This document shows positions 45,624 to 55,397 of a DNA stretch of 64,000 nucleotides, piece after piece. A program made the position numbers and the translations under genes. This DNA comes from Lysinibacillus sp. FSL K6-0232 (GTDB lineage: Bacteria > Bacillota > Bacilli > Bacillales_A > Planococcaceae). The DNA is taken from assembly GCF_038008325.1 (NCBI RefSeq), contig NZ_JBBOYW010000001.1:3069501-3133500 (forward strand). Reading direction: 5' to 3'. Position 1 is the first letter of the stretch; each line of letters starts with the position of its first letter. The notes under the pieces are model-generated. The model searched no databases. It had not been told where the DNA came from and worked only from the letters and a program-made list of their open reading frames with translations.

Positions 45624-48008
45624 TTAGTTACGAAGTGGTTTACCTTTTAACAGCATGTGCTGCATTCGTTGCTGAGAAAGCGGGTCTGCTACTAGGCTTA
45701 AGAATGCCTCACGCTCTAGATTTAATAAATACTGTTCATCCACTAATGTGCCGTATGGAACCTTACCACCCGCAATTACATAGGCTAGTTTTTTAGCAAT
45801 TTTTAAATCATGCTCGCTAATAAAGCCTGACTCAAACAGACCTTGCGCACCAATCAGTAATGTACCGTAGCCTGATGCACCAACCACTGGCACTTTTGTT
45901 GGTACAGGTGGTTGATAGCCTGCCTCATAAAGCGCTAATGCCGCTTGCTTTGCATCATATAATTGATGATCTGGGTTCACAGAAATACCATCCGCAAAAT
46001 TTAAGAAGTTATTTTCACGTGCTTCCTCACCAGAAGTTGAAACCTTTGCCATTGCAATTGTTTCAAATACTTTATTAGCAATATGCTGATAGTCTACCTC
46101 CACCCCATTTGGTAAACCTTTTAAGAACTTTTCATAAAGCGCCTTGTTGCCGCCACCGCCGGGAATTAAACCAACGCCTACTTCTACTAAGCCCATATAT
46201 GTTTCCATCGTTGCCTGAATATGTGCAGCCGGTAAGCAAACCTCTGCCCCTCCACCTAATGTCATGGCAAACGGTGCTGCTACAACAGGCTTACGTGAAT
46301 ATTTAATTTTTTGCATAGCATCTTGGAATGCTTTAATGACGAAATCTAGCTCAAATATATTATCATCCTGTGCTTCTACTAAAATCATTCCTAGATTTGC
46401 CCCAACACAGAAGTTTTTCCCTTGATTACCGATGACTAAGCCCTTATAGTTAGCCTCTACTTCATCTACTGCAAAGTTAATCATTTGGATAATATCTAAG
46501 CCAATCGCATTTGATTGGGAATGGAATTCTAACAGCGCAATACCATCACCTAAATCTATTAAACTAGCACCTGTGTTTGATTTAATGACACCATGCTTTT
46601 TCTTATAGCGTTTTAAATTAATCTCTTTTTCATTGACTGGTACTTTTACATATTGCGAACCATTATAGTAAGCTAAATCACCATCTATTTCTGAATAGAA
46701 GGTATCAAAGCCATGTGCTAACATGTCTTTTACAAATGCTGGTACTTCTCGACCCTCTGCTTCCATTTTTGCTACAGAGTCCTTTACACCAAGAGCATCC
46801 CAAATTTCAAATGGTCCTTGCTGCCAGCCAAAGCCCCATTTCATCGCATTATCAATGGCTACGATATCATCTGCAATCTCACCATGAAGCTGTGCTGAGT
46901 AAATTAATGTTGGTGCAAAAATTCCCCATAGCAGCTCACCTGTACGATCCTTTGCATATGTTAATGCTTTTACTTTATTTGCTAATCCACGTGTTTGTTT
47001 TGCCATTTCAATAGAAGGTGTTTTTAATTTTTTTACTGGACTATATGCAAATGTTGTTGGGTCAATTTCAAGAATTTCTTTTCCTTGCTTTAAGAAGAAG
47101 CCTTGACCTGATTTCGCTCCAAGCCAACCATTTTCCACCATTTTTTGTAAAAATTCAGGTACTGCAAATACTTGCTGCTCCTCACCTGTTGTTTGATCGT
47201 AAACATTTTTCGCTACATGAATAAATGTATCTAAACCAACTACATCTAGCGTACGGAAAGTTGCAGACTTTGGACGGCCGATAAGCGGACCTGTTACAGA
47301 GTCTACCTCACCAACAGAGTAACCCCCTTTTAACATTTCCTGTAAAGTAATTAATAAACCATAAGTGCCAATGCGGTTGGCAATAAAGTTTGGTGTATCC
47401 TTTGCAAGTACAACACCTTTTCCAAGTACATCTTCACCAAATGTTTTCATAAAGCTTACAACTTCAGGTGCAGTTGTATCAGCTGGAATTACCTCTAGTA
47501 ATTTTAAATAGCGAGGTGGATTGAAAAAGTGTGTTCCTAGGAAATGCTTTTTAAAATCATCTGAGCGTCCCTCTGCCATGGCATTAATGCTAATGCCTGA
47601 TGTATTAGAGCTAATAATTGTGCCCGGTGTGTGAATCGCATCAATTTTTTCATACAAACTTTGTTTAATTGCTAAGTTTTCTACAACAACTTCGATAATC
47701 CAATCGACATCCTTTAATTTATCTAAATCATCCTCAAAGTTGCCGACCGTTAGTAGTGATAAATTTTTCTTAGAAGTAAGTGGTGCTGGCTTTTGCTTTA
47801 ATAACTTTTGCAAGGCTCCGTTGACAATACGATTTCTAACAGCTGGATGCTCTAAAGAAAGTCCCTTTGCCTCTTCCTCTTGCGTCAGTTCCTTTGGTGC
47901 AATATCCAATAGTAGTGTCGGTATACCGATATTTGCTAAATGTGCTGCAATTCCAGAGCCCATCACTCCAGAACCTAGAACAGCTGCTTTTTGAATGTTG
48001 TAAGTCAC
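45624..48008 (-). CDS. fadN: FadN: 3-hydroxyacyl-CoA dehydrogenase / enoyl-CoA hydratase
   Basis: Two-step beta-oxidation enzyme, 794 residues. N-terminal dehydrogenase: Rossmann [20 protein letters not shown], then [17 protein letters not shown] and [13 protein letters not shown]-terminal crotonase fold from about 490: [34 protein letters not shown] and [17 protein letters not shown] 48008 follows AAGGGGGAA; about 47 upstream codons are open but contain the promoter/operator region. First gene of fadN-fadA-fadE behind a FadR-type site. Confidence 0.95.
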   Translation of the reverse strand: MTYNIQKAAVLGSGVMGSGIAAHLANIGIPTLLLDIAPKELTQEEEAKGLSLEHPAVRNRIVNGALQKLLKQKPAPLTSKKNLSLLTVGNFEDDLDKLKDVDWIIEVVVENLAIKQSLYEKIDAIHTPGTIISSNTSGISINAMAEGRSDDFKKHFLGTHFFNPPRYLKLLEVIPADTTAPEVVSFMKTFGEDVLGKGVVLAKDTPNFIANRIGTYGLLITLQEMLKGGYSVGEVDSVTGPLIGRPKSATFRTLDVVGLDTFIHVAKNVYDQTTGEEQQVFAVPEFLQKMVENGWLGAKSGQGFFLKQGKEILEIDPTTFAYSPVKKLKTPSIEMAKQTRGLANKVKALTYAKDRTGELLWGIFAPTLIYSAQLHGEIADDIVAIDNAMKWGFGWQQGPFEIWDALGVKDSVAKMEAEGREVPAFVKDMLAHGFDTFYSEIDGDLAYYNGSQYVKVPVNEKEINLKRYKKKHGVIKSNTGASLIDLGDGIALLEFHSQSNAIGLDIIQMINFAVDEVEANYKGLVIGNQGKNFCVGANLGMILVEAQDDNIFELDFVIKAFQDAMQKIKYSRKPVVAAPFAMTLGGGAEVCLPAAHIQATMETYMGLVEVGVGLIPGGGGNKALYEKFLKGLPNGVEVDYQHIANKVFETIAMAKVSTSGEEARENNFLNFADGISVNPDHQLYDAKQAALALYEAGYQPPVPTKVPVVGASGYGTLLIGAQGLFESGFISEHDLKIAKKLAYVIAGGKVPYGTLVDEQYLLNLEREAFLSLVADPLSQQRMQHMLLKGKPLRN

Positions 48009-48033
48009 AAGCAATTCCCCCTTATTCTCCCAT

Positions 48034-48051
48034 CGAATGAATAGCCATTCA
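48034..48051. promoter_or_regulatory. FadR-type operator of the fadNAE operon
   Basis: Minus strand TGAATGGCTATTCATTCG matches the Bacillus FadR consensus TGAATGAMTANTCATTCA at 16 of 18 positions. It lies 26 bases before the fadN start codon. FadR releases DNA when long-chain acyl-CoA is present, so the operon should be fatty-acid inducible. Consensus is quoted from memory. Confidence 0.82.
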
Positions 48052-48364
48052 TTTTTTGACCAAAAAAATATCAAGTGTAACCTTAGTGATTTTTTATTCT
48101 GTGTTGAATTTTTCAACCGAATACAGCTAAGGCTTATCTCCATTTGCATTAGGAAATGAAGATAAAACTACTTTTTCTGTTTTTAGTGTAGATTATTTTG
48201 TTTAATTTAGCAATCTTTTTTCACGATTTATTTTTGCACTATACAACTTTTTTCGTTTTTTACGAGCGAAAAGCACACAATAAGTAGCGAACATTACAGC
48301 GAAACAGAAAACTTTCCGACTGCACAAAAAATGTGTAGAATGGAAGGCAAGGAGCGTGAATACT

Positions 48365-48682
48365 ATGAAAACAATTACTACTACAGAACAATTTAATGAA
48401 CTAATTGCTGGTGACCAAAAGGTGCTAGTAAAATTCTATGCAGGCTGGTGTCCAGATTGCACGCGTATGAATATGTTTATCGACCCAATTATCGAGGAAT
48501 ACAGCCAATATGATTGGTATGAGCTAAACCGTGATGAGCTACCAGAAATCGCAGAAAAATATGATGTGATGGGCATTCCAAGCTTATTAATTTTCCAAAA
48601 CGGTGAAAAGCTTGCACACTTACATAGTGCAAACGCTAAAACACCTCAGCAAGTAACTGAGTTTTTAGCTGCCCAACAATAA
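48365..48682 (+). CDS. thioredoxin-family protein
   Basis: 105 residues. Active site CPDC in KFYAGWCPDCTRMNMF near 27-30 instead of thioredoxin CGPC, cis-Pro in MGIPSLLIFQNGEKL. Probably a disulfide-handling protein similar to YtpP/YdbP. ATG 48365 chosen ten bases after AAGGAG; a GTG three codons earlier is too close to it. Monocistronic, divergent from fadN. Confidence 0.88.
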   Translation: MKTITTTEQFNELIAGDQKVLVKFYAGWCPDCTRMNMFIDPIIEEYSQYDWYELNRDELPEIAEKYDVMGIPSLLIFQNGEKLAHLHSANAKTPQQVTEFLAAQQ

Positions 48683-48687
48683 CCAAC

Positions 48688-48722
48688 GAGCTGCATTCTT
48701 TTCATAGAATGCAGCTCTTTTT
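48688..48722 (+). terminator. terminator of the thioredoxin gene
   Basis: Stem GAGCTGCATTCT / AGAATGCAGCTC with TTTTTT after it. The following gene starts 17 bases later. Confidence 0.92.
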
Positions 48723-48738
48723 GAAAGGACACGATAGG

Positions 48739-49266
48739 ATGCGCCAACAATTGATTTTAACTGGAACATCACAATATGATGCATCTGTTGCACCAAGCTA
48801 TCGCAACTCTGCCTGTGGGCCAGCAACAATTTATGTGATTTTAAACTACTTCAACAAATCAGCCCCTAGCATTAACGAGCTATATCAACAGCTTGGTAGC
48901 ACAAAAATTGGTTTATTTAAGTGGCGGCTTATTTATTATCTTCGTCGCTTACAGCCAACTTGGGATATTCGCGGCTGTTCCTTAAAGGAAGCTTTACAGG
49001 AAATTGACGCAGGTCGTCCTGTTGCAATGCGCTTTGATCGCTATTTTAGTCTAAATTGGCGAGATCAAACCTCTACCTTTGCCTACCATTGGGTCCCCCT
49101 TATTGGCTATGAAATAAAAAATGACCAGCTATGGCTGATTTTTCATGATAATGGTGGCCCAAATCGTAATAGCAAAATTCAGCAAGCACTATTCCACAAT
49201 AATGCAAAGGTGCTATCTTTTGTAAAAATTACACCGAATACAACGAACGAGCATGCTTGGCAATAA
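48739..49266 (+). CDS. C39-like cysteine peptidase family protein
   Basis: 175 residues. Catalytic Cys context YRNSACGPATIYVILNYF near 25, His in AYHWVPLIGYE near 118 and Asp in IFHDNGGPN near 137 fit the papain-like peptidase C39-like family. No signal peptide or transporter domain, so it is not a bacteriocin exporter. ATG 48739 follows GAAAGGA. Its 3' end overlaps the opposite-strand exonuclease gene by 38 bp. Substrate unknown. Confidence 0.8.
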   Translation: MRQQLILTGTSQYDASVAPSYRNSACGPATIYVILNYFNKSAPSINELYQQLGSTKIGLFKWRLIYYLRRLQPTWDIRGCSLKEALQEIDAGRPVAMRFDRYFSLNWRDQTSTFAYHWVPLIGYEIKNDQLWLIFHDNGGPNRNSKIQQALFHNNAKVLSFVKITPNTTNEHAWQ

Positions 49267-50113
49267 GCGTATAGCCACGCTCCTCTATCTCTTGAAACGT
49301 TTGTCGTTCATATTTTGGCAATACTAAGCTTGTAAAATCCGCTTCGATTGGTACATCTGTTTGAATGGTTGCAAGCTCATGTGATAATTGCAACATCTCT
49401 AGATTTTCTTGAATTTTTGTTCGTTGGCCAGGCTTTAATTCATCCAGTGATGCCAAAATATTATCGATAGAGCCATATGTTTGAATTAACGTAAGTGCCT
49501 GCTTAGGGCCGATGCCTTTTACACCTGGATAGCCATCACTCGTATCTCCCATAAAGGCTTTCACTTGAGCAAATTGTGCTGGCTCAATACGGTACTCCTC
49601 TTGAAAGCGCGCATGTGTATAGATATCGTATTCTGTATAGCCTTTTTTGGTAAAAGCAATCTCTGTGGATGGTCTTAAAAGCTGAAGTAAATCTTTATCG
49701 CCACTAATAACCGTAATATCCGCCTCATCCTGCCATTTGGTAATCATAGAGCCGATTAAATCATCGGCTTCCATTCCTTCTACGCCAAAATTTTGCCAGC
49801 CGATTTGCTGTGCTAAATTTTTTGCCATATCGAATTGTGGCAGCATCTCCTCTGGTGGTGCTGGACGATTTGCTTTATAGCCATCAAATAAATCATTGCG
49901 GAATGTATGTGCGCCCATATCCCAGCAAACAGCCATATGGGTTGGCTTCATAATGGATTGTGCCGTGAGTACATGGCGTACAAACCCTTGCGCACCATTT
50001 GTTGGTGTCCCATCTGCAAGTCGGATAAAATGTCCCATTGCCGCAGAGGCAAAAAAGGAGCGAAATAACAGTGCCATACCGTCAACAATTAATAGCTTTG
50101 GTTTTGTTGTCAT
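49229..50113 (-). CDS. 5'-3' exonuclease (PolA N-terminal-domain type), YpcP-like
   Basis: 294 residues, a stand-alone FEN-like nuclease. Metal-site acids: LLIVDGMALLFRSFFAS, VEGMEADDLIGSM, DITVISGDKDLLQLL, and GDTSDGYPGVKGIGPKQALTLI with the helix-hairpin-helix. Removes 5' flaps or RNA primers alongside DNA polymerase I. Convergent overlap with the peptidase gene. ATG 50113 with a weak GAGAGGATTTT site. Confidence 0.93.
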   Translation of the reverse strand: MTTKPKLLIVDGMALLFRSFFASAAMGHFIRLADGTPTNGAQGFVRHVLTAQSIMKPTHMAVCWDMGAHTFRNDLFDGYKANRPAPPEEMLPQFDMAKNLAQQIGWQNFGVEGMEADDLIGSMITKWQDEADITVISGDKDLLQLLRPSTEIAFTKKGYTEYDIYTHARFQEEYRIEPAQFAQVKAFMGDTSDGYPGVKGIGPKQALTLIQTYGSIDNILASLDELKPGQRTKIQENLEMLQLSHELATIQTDVPIEADFTSLVLPKYERQTFQEIEERGYTLIAKHARSLYSV

Positions 50114-50199
50114 ACTAAAATCCTCTCTATTTCAATACAAGGTTTGCTCTTTCATATTATAACAAACTTTCAATTATAGGCTTTGTCCATCTAGTGCTT

Positions 50200-51186
50200 T
50201 TACAGCATCGCCTTTCCTTTTTTGGAAATACGATTACGATGATCCAATTGAATGCCTGTTAACCATTGTAAAAATGCTGTAACGCCTATTTTTACGGTTT
50301 CTGGTCGAAGCGTGCCTTCCTTTGGGTCTGCATAGACAAAATCAATATGCCGAACCCCTTCATTTTCGCCAATCAGCTTAAGAATATCAAATAATTCATA
50401 GGCTGTTAAACCACCTGGTGTTGCTGCTGGCACATCTCGTGCAAACATAATATCCAGTGCATCTAAATCAACAGATACATAAATTCGATCTACCTCATAC
50501 ATCAGCTGACGCAGCATTTCACGTATTGTTAGCTGAATGCCATCACGTCGCATTTGCTTTAAAGTAATCATATGAATACCTTGCTCTCGTGCATAATGAA
50601 TCATTTCCGGGGAATTGAAAAAGCCATGTAAGCCAACATTATAGATATGCTCCCCCTTTACAATTCCTGCCGCTATTAGCTGATGAATTGGTGAATCCTG
50701 TGCTAAGCCAATCTCCTCCTGATTTCTTGCATCTAAATGTGTATCAATTTGAATCACACCAATGCGATCCTGTGGAAAAGCATTTTTTATCCCTTTTAAT
50801 GAGCATGCTGTAATCGCATGGTCGCCTCCTATTAAACAAGTAAAGCTTTTTGGATAGGCGATGCTTAAATTTTCTGCTGCTGCTTCAATCGCAGACTCTG
50901 ATAGCATTCTATCATTTTCATTAATTGCTACATCCCCAATATCAGCAACAGCCAGCGCACGTAAATTTATTTGCTCATCCAAATTATACGATTGAAAGCT
51001 TGGCCACACTTTCCGAAAGGCATACGGATATTGCGCTGTCATCGTCCTTTCGCTGGCATATGATAATAAAGCACCATATACAATAATATCCACATCATTT
51101 GGGTTAGGATTCGCCTGTTGCTTAATCCATTGATGTAATGCTGAACCATTTTCCTGCTTCCATTGGCATTTTGGTTGTATAAACAT
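50200..51186 (-). CDS. arginase-family ureohydrolase (formimidoylglutamase-like)
   Basis: 328 residues with the binuclear Mn motifs: GGDHAITACSLKG, IDTHLDARN and SVDLDALDIMFARDVPAATPGGL. The family hydrolyses arginine, agmatine or formimidoyl-glutamate; overall layout looks most like formimidoylglutamase (HutG), but no hut genes are near, so the substrate is open. Start ATG 51186, six bases after AAGGTGGAG; an earlier ATG two codons up is too close. Confidence 0.85.
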   Translation of the reverse strand: MFIQPKCQWKQENGSALHQWIKQQANPNPNDVDIIVYGALLSYASERTMTAQYPYAFRKVWPSFQSYNLDEQINLRALAVADIGDVAINENDRMLSESAIEAAAENLSIAYPKSFTCLIGGDHAITACSLKGIKNAFPQDRIGVIQIDTHLDARNQEEIGLAQDSPIHQLIAAGIVKGEHIYNVGLHGFFNSPEMIHYAREQGIHMITLKQMRRDGIQLTIREMLRQLMYEVDRIYVSVDLDALDIMFARDVPAATPGGLTAYELFDILKLIGENEGVRHIDFVYADPKEGTLRPETVKIGVTAFLQWLTGIQLDHRNRISKKGKAML

Positions 51187-51380
51187 ATTCATCTCCACCT
51201 TTATATTATTTCGCCTCAAGTCAAATTGACCTATGCCAACTTATACTCTCCTTAAAATGACCTAATAGATATTTTATTAACGTTATAGTACCATTTGTAC
51301 ACATATCTTCGTTATGTTTTTCTCCTACTTCTAAAAATTTTTCTTGATTGCGACTATGTATAAGCAGCAAAAAAGGCATC
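51187..51380. other. 194-bp spacer between deacetylase and ureohydrolase genes
   Basis: A+T-rich; contains the ureohydrolase ribosome site and AAAGGCATCTC...GAGATACCTC, a loosely paired hairpin (51376-51400) that overlaps the deacetylase 3' end. No gene supported. Confidence 0.4.
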
Positions 51381-52370
51381 TCAAAGATCATTTGAGATAC
51401 CTCTTTCTGAATGGAGGCATAGTGCTGCCACCTCATGCATCGAATAGCTTTTAAAATTATATTGATTGCGCAATTCCTGAAAATAACATAATAGCTCCTC
51501 TAGCATTGCTAAATTTTTATCAATATGCTTCCCAAAATTATGAGGATGCCACCATAAGTGATAAAATGCTTGTGCTTTAGCAGCCTCTAGCATCCCTTCT
51601 TTTATACGCTTGATCTTTAACCTTTCAAACACACGCAACGGACTACAGTAAGGTCGTAAAAAAGCACTTGCACGAATATTAAGCAGTGGTTCCTTTTGTA
51701 TGTCTTCAAATGTCACTATATGATGACCCGTTAAATTAATATAACTATCTAACCATTGCTTTGCTCCTTGCCATCTGCTCTGTGACGCATTGTACAAGAC
51801 ATGATTGATTGGACCTCTATAGCAAATATAGCCCGCTTTTAAGCATGCATGAAAATAGTCTTTGTTTATTTGATGGTGTGGAAAGGTAATCGATTTTATA
51901 GGAGTAATATAGCCATCCGTAATTATTTTCATTGCATATAAATCTGCTGCAAAATCTGCTGCTGTTTGCCCTTTCTCTAAACAATAAAAATGTGAAAAGG
52001 TATGGCTTGCTATTTCCTGATAAGGTGTACGTTTAATCTCCTCGATTAAGGATTTACCAAAATGTAAAGGGTCCACTTGCTCATTATCGCCTACTTTTGC
52101 AAGCTGCGTATATGCTGCATAGCGCATTTGTTCATATTTAACGGGGATACCTCGTAAATAATGTGCCATCTCTGCCTTTGATTCTGCAAACAATAGCCCA
52201 ACTGTTGCCCATGTTGCATGGATATGATAGCGCTCAAATAATGCTAATATTCGAGGCAGGGCATTGCGTACACCGTATAAGTTTTTATTGTATTGTCCAT
52301 AGCGAAAAGTATCATGGACACCCCAATTTAGCTCAAAATCTAATGAAATAATCAGACCCCCGCCATTCAT
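51381..52370 (-). CDS. polysaccharide deacetylase-family protein
   Basis: 329 residues. NodB-type fold: catalytic Asp region IISLDFELNWGVHDTFRYG, ATWATVGLLFAES, and metal His pair in IASHTFSHFYCLE near 135. No signal peptide, so it acts on a cytoplasmic or lipid-linked saccharide, or is exported another way. C-terminal WWHPHNFGKHIDKNLAMLEELL completes the motif set. Last of three genes with two FemAB/GNAT-like acyltransferase proteins, five bases after the second. Confidence 0.88.
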   Translation of the reverse strand: MNGGGLIISLDFELNWGVHDTFRYGQYNKNLYGVRNALPRILALFERYHIHATWATVGLLFAESKAEMAHYLRGIPVKYEQMRYAAYTQLAKVGDNEQVDPLHFGKSLIEEIKRTPYQEIASHTFSHFYCLEKGQTAADFAADLYAMKIITDGYITPIKSITFPHHQINKDYFHACLKAGYICYRGPINHVLYNASQSRWQGAKQWLDSYINLTGHHIVTFEDIQKEPLLNIRASAFLRPYCSPLRVFERLKIKRIKEGMLEAAKAQAFYHLWWHPHNFGKHIDKNLAMLEELLCYFQELRNQYNFKSYSMHEVAALCLHSERGISNDL

Positions 52371-52374
52371 ACTG

Positions 52375-53079
52375 CTACTTCCTCCATTTTTGTATGCCTA
52401 GTAGCAATGCACGTATTTTAGATGGTGCAATATAGCCCGAATACACATTGACAACCTGTCCGCCAAAGCTTTGCTTAAAGGCTTTTACATTTGGATTATC
52501 TGTTAATGCACCCATATCATATAAAATAAAACCTTGCTCTTTTAAATGAAGCAAATTGTGCCAAAGTAAAAAGCGATTGGCATAACGTAGTGGTCGTTTT
52601 AAAGCAGGTGCGATCGTTGCTGCATCACAAGTTGCTTCATAATAGGATAACGCTTTTTGGGCATGGACAATATCAAGTCGATAACATAGTGTTTGTCCAC
52701 ACATACTTCGAATTTCAGATAATAATAAAGCTCCCTGCTGATTTAATAAGAGGATCGTTGCCATTTGTGACTTACCAATGCCCTCAAGCTTTTTCCGTTT
52801 GGCAAACTGATTATAAAACTGTTGAAAGGCTCGTAAATTCTCCTCTGATGGCTCTTGATACAGAATCACTTGATAGCATTCCTTTTGTGCGCGTCGTAAA
52901 ATTTTTCGATTGCCCTCTGACAGCGCTAAATACAATGAAAGCTCATGCTCTTGAAGTGCAATATGAACCGCCTCACTTCGTACAAGCTTGCGACTTGGTA
53001 CAAGTGAATGTGTATAACCTACAACCTTCATGGATTTTCGAATATTCGCTGGCTTTTCTAACAAATAAAAATGCTGCAT
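52375..53079 (-). CDS. FemAB/GNAT-like acyltransferase-fold protein (short)
   Basis: 234 residues if ATG 53079 is used; an ATG at 53121 inside the upstream gene is also possible, and neither has a strong ribosome site. Motifs fit the Acetyltransf_6/FemAB fold: LSEGNRKILRRAQKEC, FYNQFAKRKKLEGIGKSQM, LLLSEIRSMCGQTLCYRLDIV, and GFILYDMGALTDNPNVKAFKQSFGG region with the terminal acyl-CoA or aminoacyl pocket. Probably modifies a sugar or peptide amine. Middle gene of the cluster. Confidence 0.75.
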   Translation of the reverse strand: MQHFYLLEKPANIRKSMKVVGYTHSLVPSRKLVRSEAVHIALQEHELSLYLALSEGNRKILRRAQKECYQVILYQEPSEENLRAFQQFYNQFAKRKKLEGIGKSQMATILLLNQQGALLLSEIRSMCGQTLCYRLDIVHAQKALSYYEATCDAATIAPALKRPLRYANRFLLWHNLLHLKEQGFILYDMGALTDNPNVKAFKQSFGGQVVNVYSGYIAPSKIRALLLGIQKWRK

Positions 53080-53101
53080 TGCGATATTCCATCGCTTACT
53101 T

Positions 53102-54742
53102 TTAATGGACAGAATGAACATCGCCCCCACTCTCTCTATATTTTTCAATACGCTGCGACTCAAAACGAGCCAATTTACAATGTTTTATTCGAGAAATAGG
53201 TTGATAGCCTAATTGTGTTAAGCGTTTTCGTTTCCGCCATTGCCAAAAGCTTGTCGCTACCCATAGCGCTTGTTCAGGTTTGATAGTGCGAAAATAAGCT
53301 GTGATAATACCAATTTGCCTAGCATCATCATAGGTTAAATAACAGGTTTCCTTTGGTAAAGCTTTGGCAATTTGCAATGTATCCATATGCCAATGTGAGG
53401 CATGTAACGCAAACGCTGGCTTATTCGTTTCTGCAAAAGAATCTTTATAAATCATATATCCCTTCTTAAAGAGAGCCATTAGCTCTTCTTGTTCTAGCTG
53501 CATCGCTTCCTGAATTGACATTTCCTCAAATAGATGACCAATGGGTTGCTGTGGAGCAACAACCGTCGATGGGGATAATTCATATAAAGTCACTTGTTGC
53601 AAACGAATAAATTTTTCTACGAATTGTTGTCCATATTCTAGCCAATCTTTTATCTTTCCATACTTTACTAAAGTTCGTGTATGTCCAAATCTAGGCTGCT
53701 GCCAATGCTGATTACCCTTTGCAAGCCTTTTTAGACGCTCCTTTAGCGCTAACAAGCCAGCCAGTAATTTTGTCCGCTTAGTAGCACTATTAGCCAGCAT
53801 ATCTCTTGAAAAATCAACACCAGAGCGCCACTCTAATTTATACGGCTTATAGCCAATCCCCATATCAAATAATCGATATTTGGCAGCAAGAGCTCGCTGA
53901 ATCGTGTCCTGATTAGCGATGCGATCAATATGAAATAACTGAAATAAAGGTTCAATTGCTTGTGCATAAGCTATATAACGCCCACGGCAACAAAGCCCAT
54001 ATGTGCAGGCAATCCATTGATTTTCAAACATAAGTGCATTGACCTTTACTTGCAATGCCTCCCCTTGTAGCATTGTTAGACGCTCAAAAAAATCCCTGCT
54101 CTTGCCTCTTGTAAAGTCACTTGCGTCAAAGCCTTTACGCTGCTGACGATCAAATAATCGAAACATTTGCCAAAGCTCATCCTGCACAGGTACATGTTTT
54201 ATTAATAAGCCTAAATTCCGCAGCTTGCTTTCCTGCTGATTGGTTGTTGGCAAATGACCTTGCTGCTCTGATAAAGCAAGATACGGTGTCACTACTCGAA
54301 AAATAGTAACAGGCAATTGTTTTTCCACAAAGTATTGCTCAATGACTTTAGTCGATAGCTTACTTTCTAATAAACCATGCAATGCAAAAATAATATGCTG
54401 ATGCTTGGCAAGAAGCTCGTCCAATACAAAATTTGTAGCTTGCAGTAACCATTCTTTTTTAGCGATAATTTCTGTGTAATTAGCGAACTGTTCACCTGCA
54501 AAGCTATAGATTTTTATCCCCCACTGCATAGCTACAGTAAAAGGGAAAAAGGCAATAATCATCCCTTGATGTTCAACAGCATAAAGCTCTACTTGCGCTT
54601 TACGACCTAGTATTTGCCACCAATTATAAAACCAAGCAAATTCAATAAAGGGGTTATCATTGTTCTCTTGTTCTAACATATCGTCCCAAATTTCCTTGTA
54701 CCACATCAGCTCATCATCTGTTCGAATACGAATTAACTGCAA
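53102..54742 (-). CDS. CelD/FemAB-like N-acyltransferase (long), envelope polysaccharide cluster
   Basis: 546 residues. N-terminal half (1-330) has the CelD/BcsL-type GNAT fold: NPFIEFAWFYNWWQILG, YAVEHQGMIIAFFPFTVA, YSFAGEQFANYTEII, and FDMGIGYKPYKLEWRSGV, a motif typical of this family. The C-terminal about 200 residues form a second GNAT-like unit (TKPAFALHASHWHMDTLQIA, ETCYLTYDDARQIGIITAYF). Start TTG 54742, after AAAGGGGAT. First gene of the cluster. Substrate unknown. Confidence 0.8.
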   Translation of the reverse strand: MQLIRIRTDDELMWYKEIWDDMLEQENNDNPFIEFAWFYNWWQILGRKAQVELYAVEHQGMIIAFFPFTVAMQWGIKIYSFAGEQFANYTEIIAKKEWLLQATNFVLDELLAKHQHIIFALHGLLESKLSTKVIEQYFVEKQLPVTIFRVVTPYLALSEQQGHLPTTNQQESKLRNLGLLIKHVPVQDELWQMFRLFDRQQRKGFDASDFTRGKSRDFFERLTMLQGEALQVKVNALMFENQWIACTYGLCCRGRYIAYAQAIEPLFQLFHIDRIANQDTIQRALAAKYRLFDMGIGYKPYKLEWRSGVDFSRDMLANSATKRTKLLAGLLALKERLKRLAKGNQHWQQPRFGHTRTLVKYGKIKDWLEYGQQFVEKFIRLQQVTLYELSPSTVVAPQQPIGHLFEEMSIQEAMQLEQEELMALFKKGYMIYKDSFAETNKPAFALHASHWHMDTLQIAKALPKETCYLTYDDARQIGIITAYFRTIKPEQALWVATSFWQWRKRKRLTQLGYQPISRIKHCKLARFESQRIEKYRESGGDVHSVH

Positions 54743-54830
54743 GAATATCCCCTTTCCTTTCAATATTCACAATCTATTAATATTGTACATACCGTTATAT
54801 ATGTATATTAAAAATTTATAGAAATATGAA

Positions 54831-54868
54831 AAAAGAGTTATCAACACAATAGGTTGAATAACTCTTTT
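54831..54868 (-). terminator. terminator of the osmC-like gene
   Basis: Stem AAAAGAGTTAT / ATAACTCTTTT plus CAAC/GTTG, followed on the minus strand by TTCATATTTC; T-rich. Seven bases after the stop. Confidence 0.88.
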
Positions 54869-54875
54869 GATTATC

Positions 54876-55325
54876 TTATAGATTGGCTCCAATAATTTGC
54901 ACATGACATTCAATGACTACATTGCCCTTTAATGCCTTACTAATCATACATGTTTGCTCTGCCTTTTGCGCTAAACGAGCAATTTTCCTCTCCAAACGCT
55001 CTGATAGTCCTTGAACAACAATACATGGCTTATGAACAATTTTTTCATACGTAAAAATACCATTTGTAACATCGACAAAACCCTCTGCCTGCATGGCTAG
55101 CTTATGTACAGCAATAGCTGAATTTTCGAGCAGTGCCGCCAATGTAATTAAATAGCAGGTTGCCGCAGCGCCTAACAGCATTTCATCAGGATTTGTGCCA
55201 ATATCTGGTCCATTCATTTCCCGCGGAATAGAAATTTGTGTTTGTAAATGACGTGCCTTTATCGTTCCTGCTCCATTTCTTCCTTCTGCCCATGTTAAAT
55301 CCATTGTAAATTTATGCTGTGTCAT
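54876..55325 (-). CDS. OsmC/Ohr-family peroxidase-like protein
   Basis: 149 residues. OsmC fold with two conserved cysteines: GAAATCYLITLAALLE near 62 and EQTCMISKALKGNVV near 125, the peroxidatic pair. Members reduce organic hydroperoxides; the exact subgroup (YhfA/OsmC) is not resolved. ATG 55325 follows AAAGGAG; the longer frame is excluded by it. Confidence 0.9.
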   Translation of the reverse strand: MTQHKFTMDLTWAEGRNGAGTIKARHLQTQISIPREMNGPDIGTNPDEMLLGAAATCYLITLAALLENSAIAVHKLAMQAEGFVDVTNGIFTYEKIVHKPCIVVQGLSERLERKIARLAQKAEQTCMISKALKGNVVIECHVQIIGANL

Positions 55326-55397
55326 AGTGTGACTCCTTTCCTGAAAAAAGCTAGGGAAAATGCCCGTTCCCACGCTTTGAAGAAACGAGTATTTTTA

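Noticed and set aside
48009-48149. N-terminal extension of fadN to 48149
   Set aside because: The extension contains the FadR-type operator and has no homology-like sequence or ribosome site; the GTG at 48008 is well placed.
51221-51436. 71-codon minus-strand frame between the ureohydrolase and deacetylase genes
   Set aside because: Overlaps the end of the deacetylase gene in another frame and has no ribosome site or recognisable sequence.
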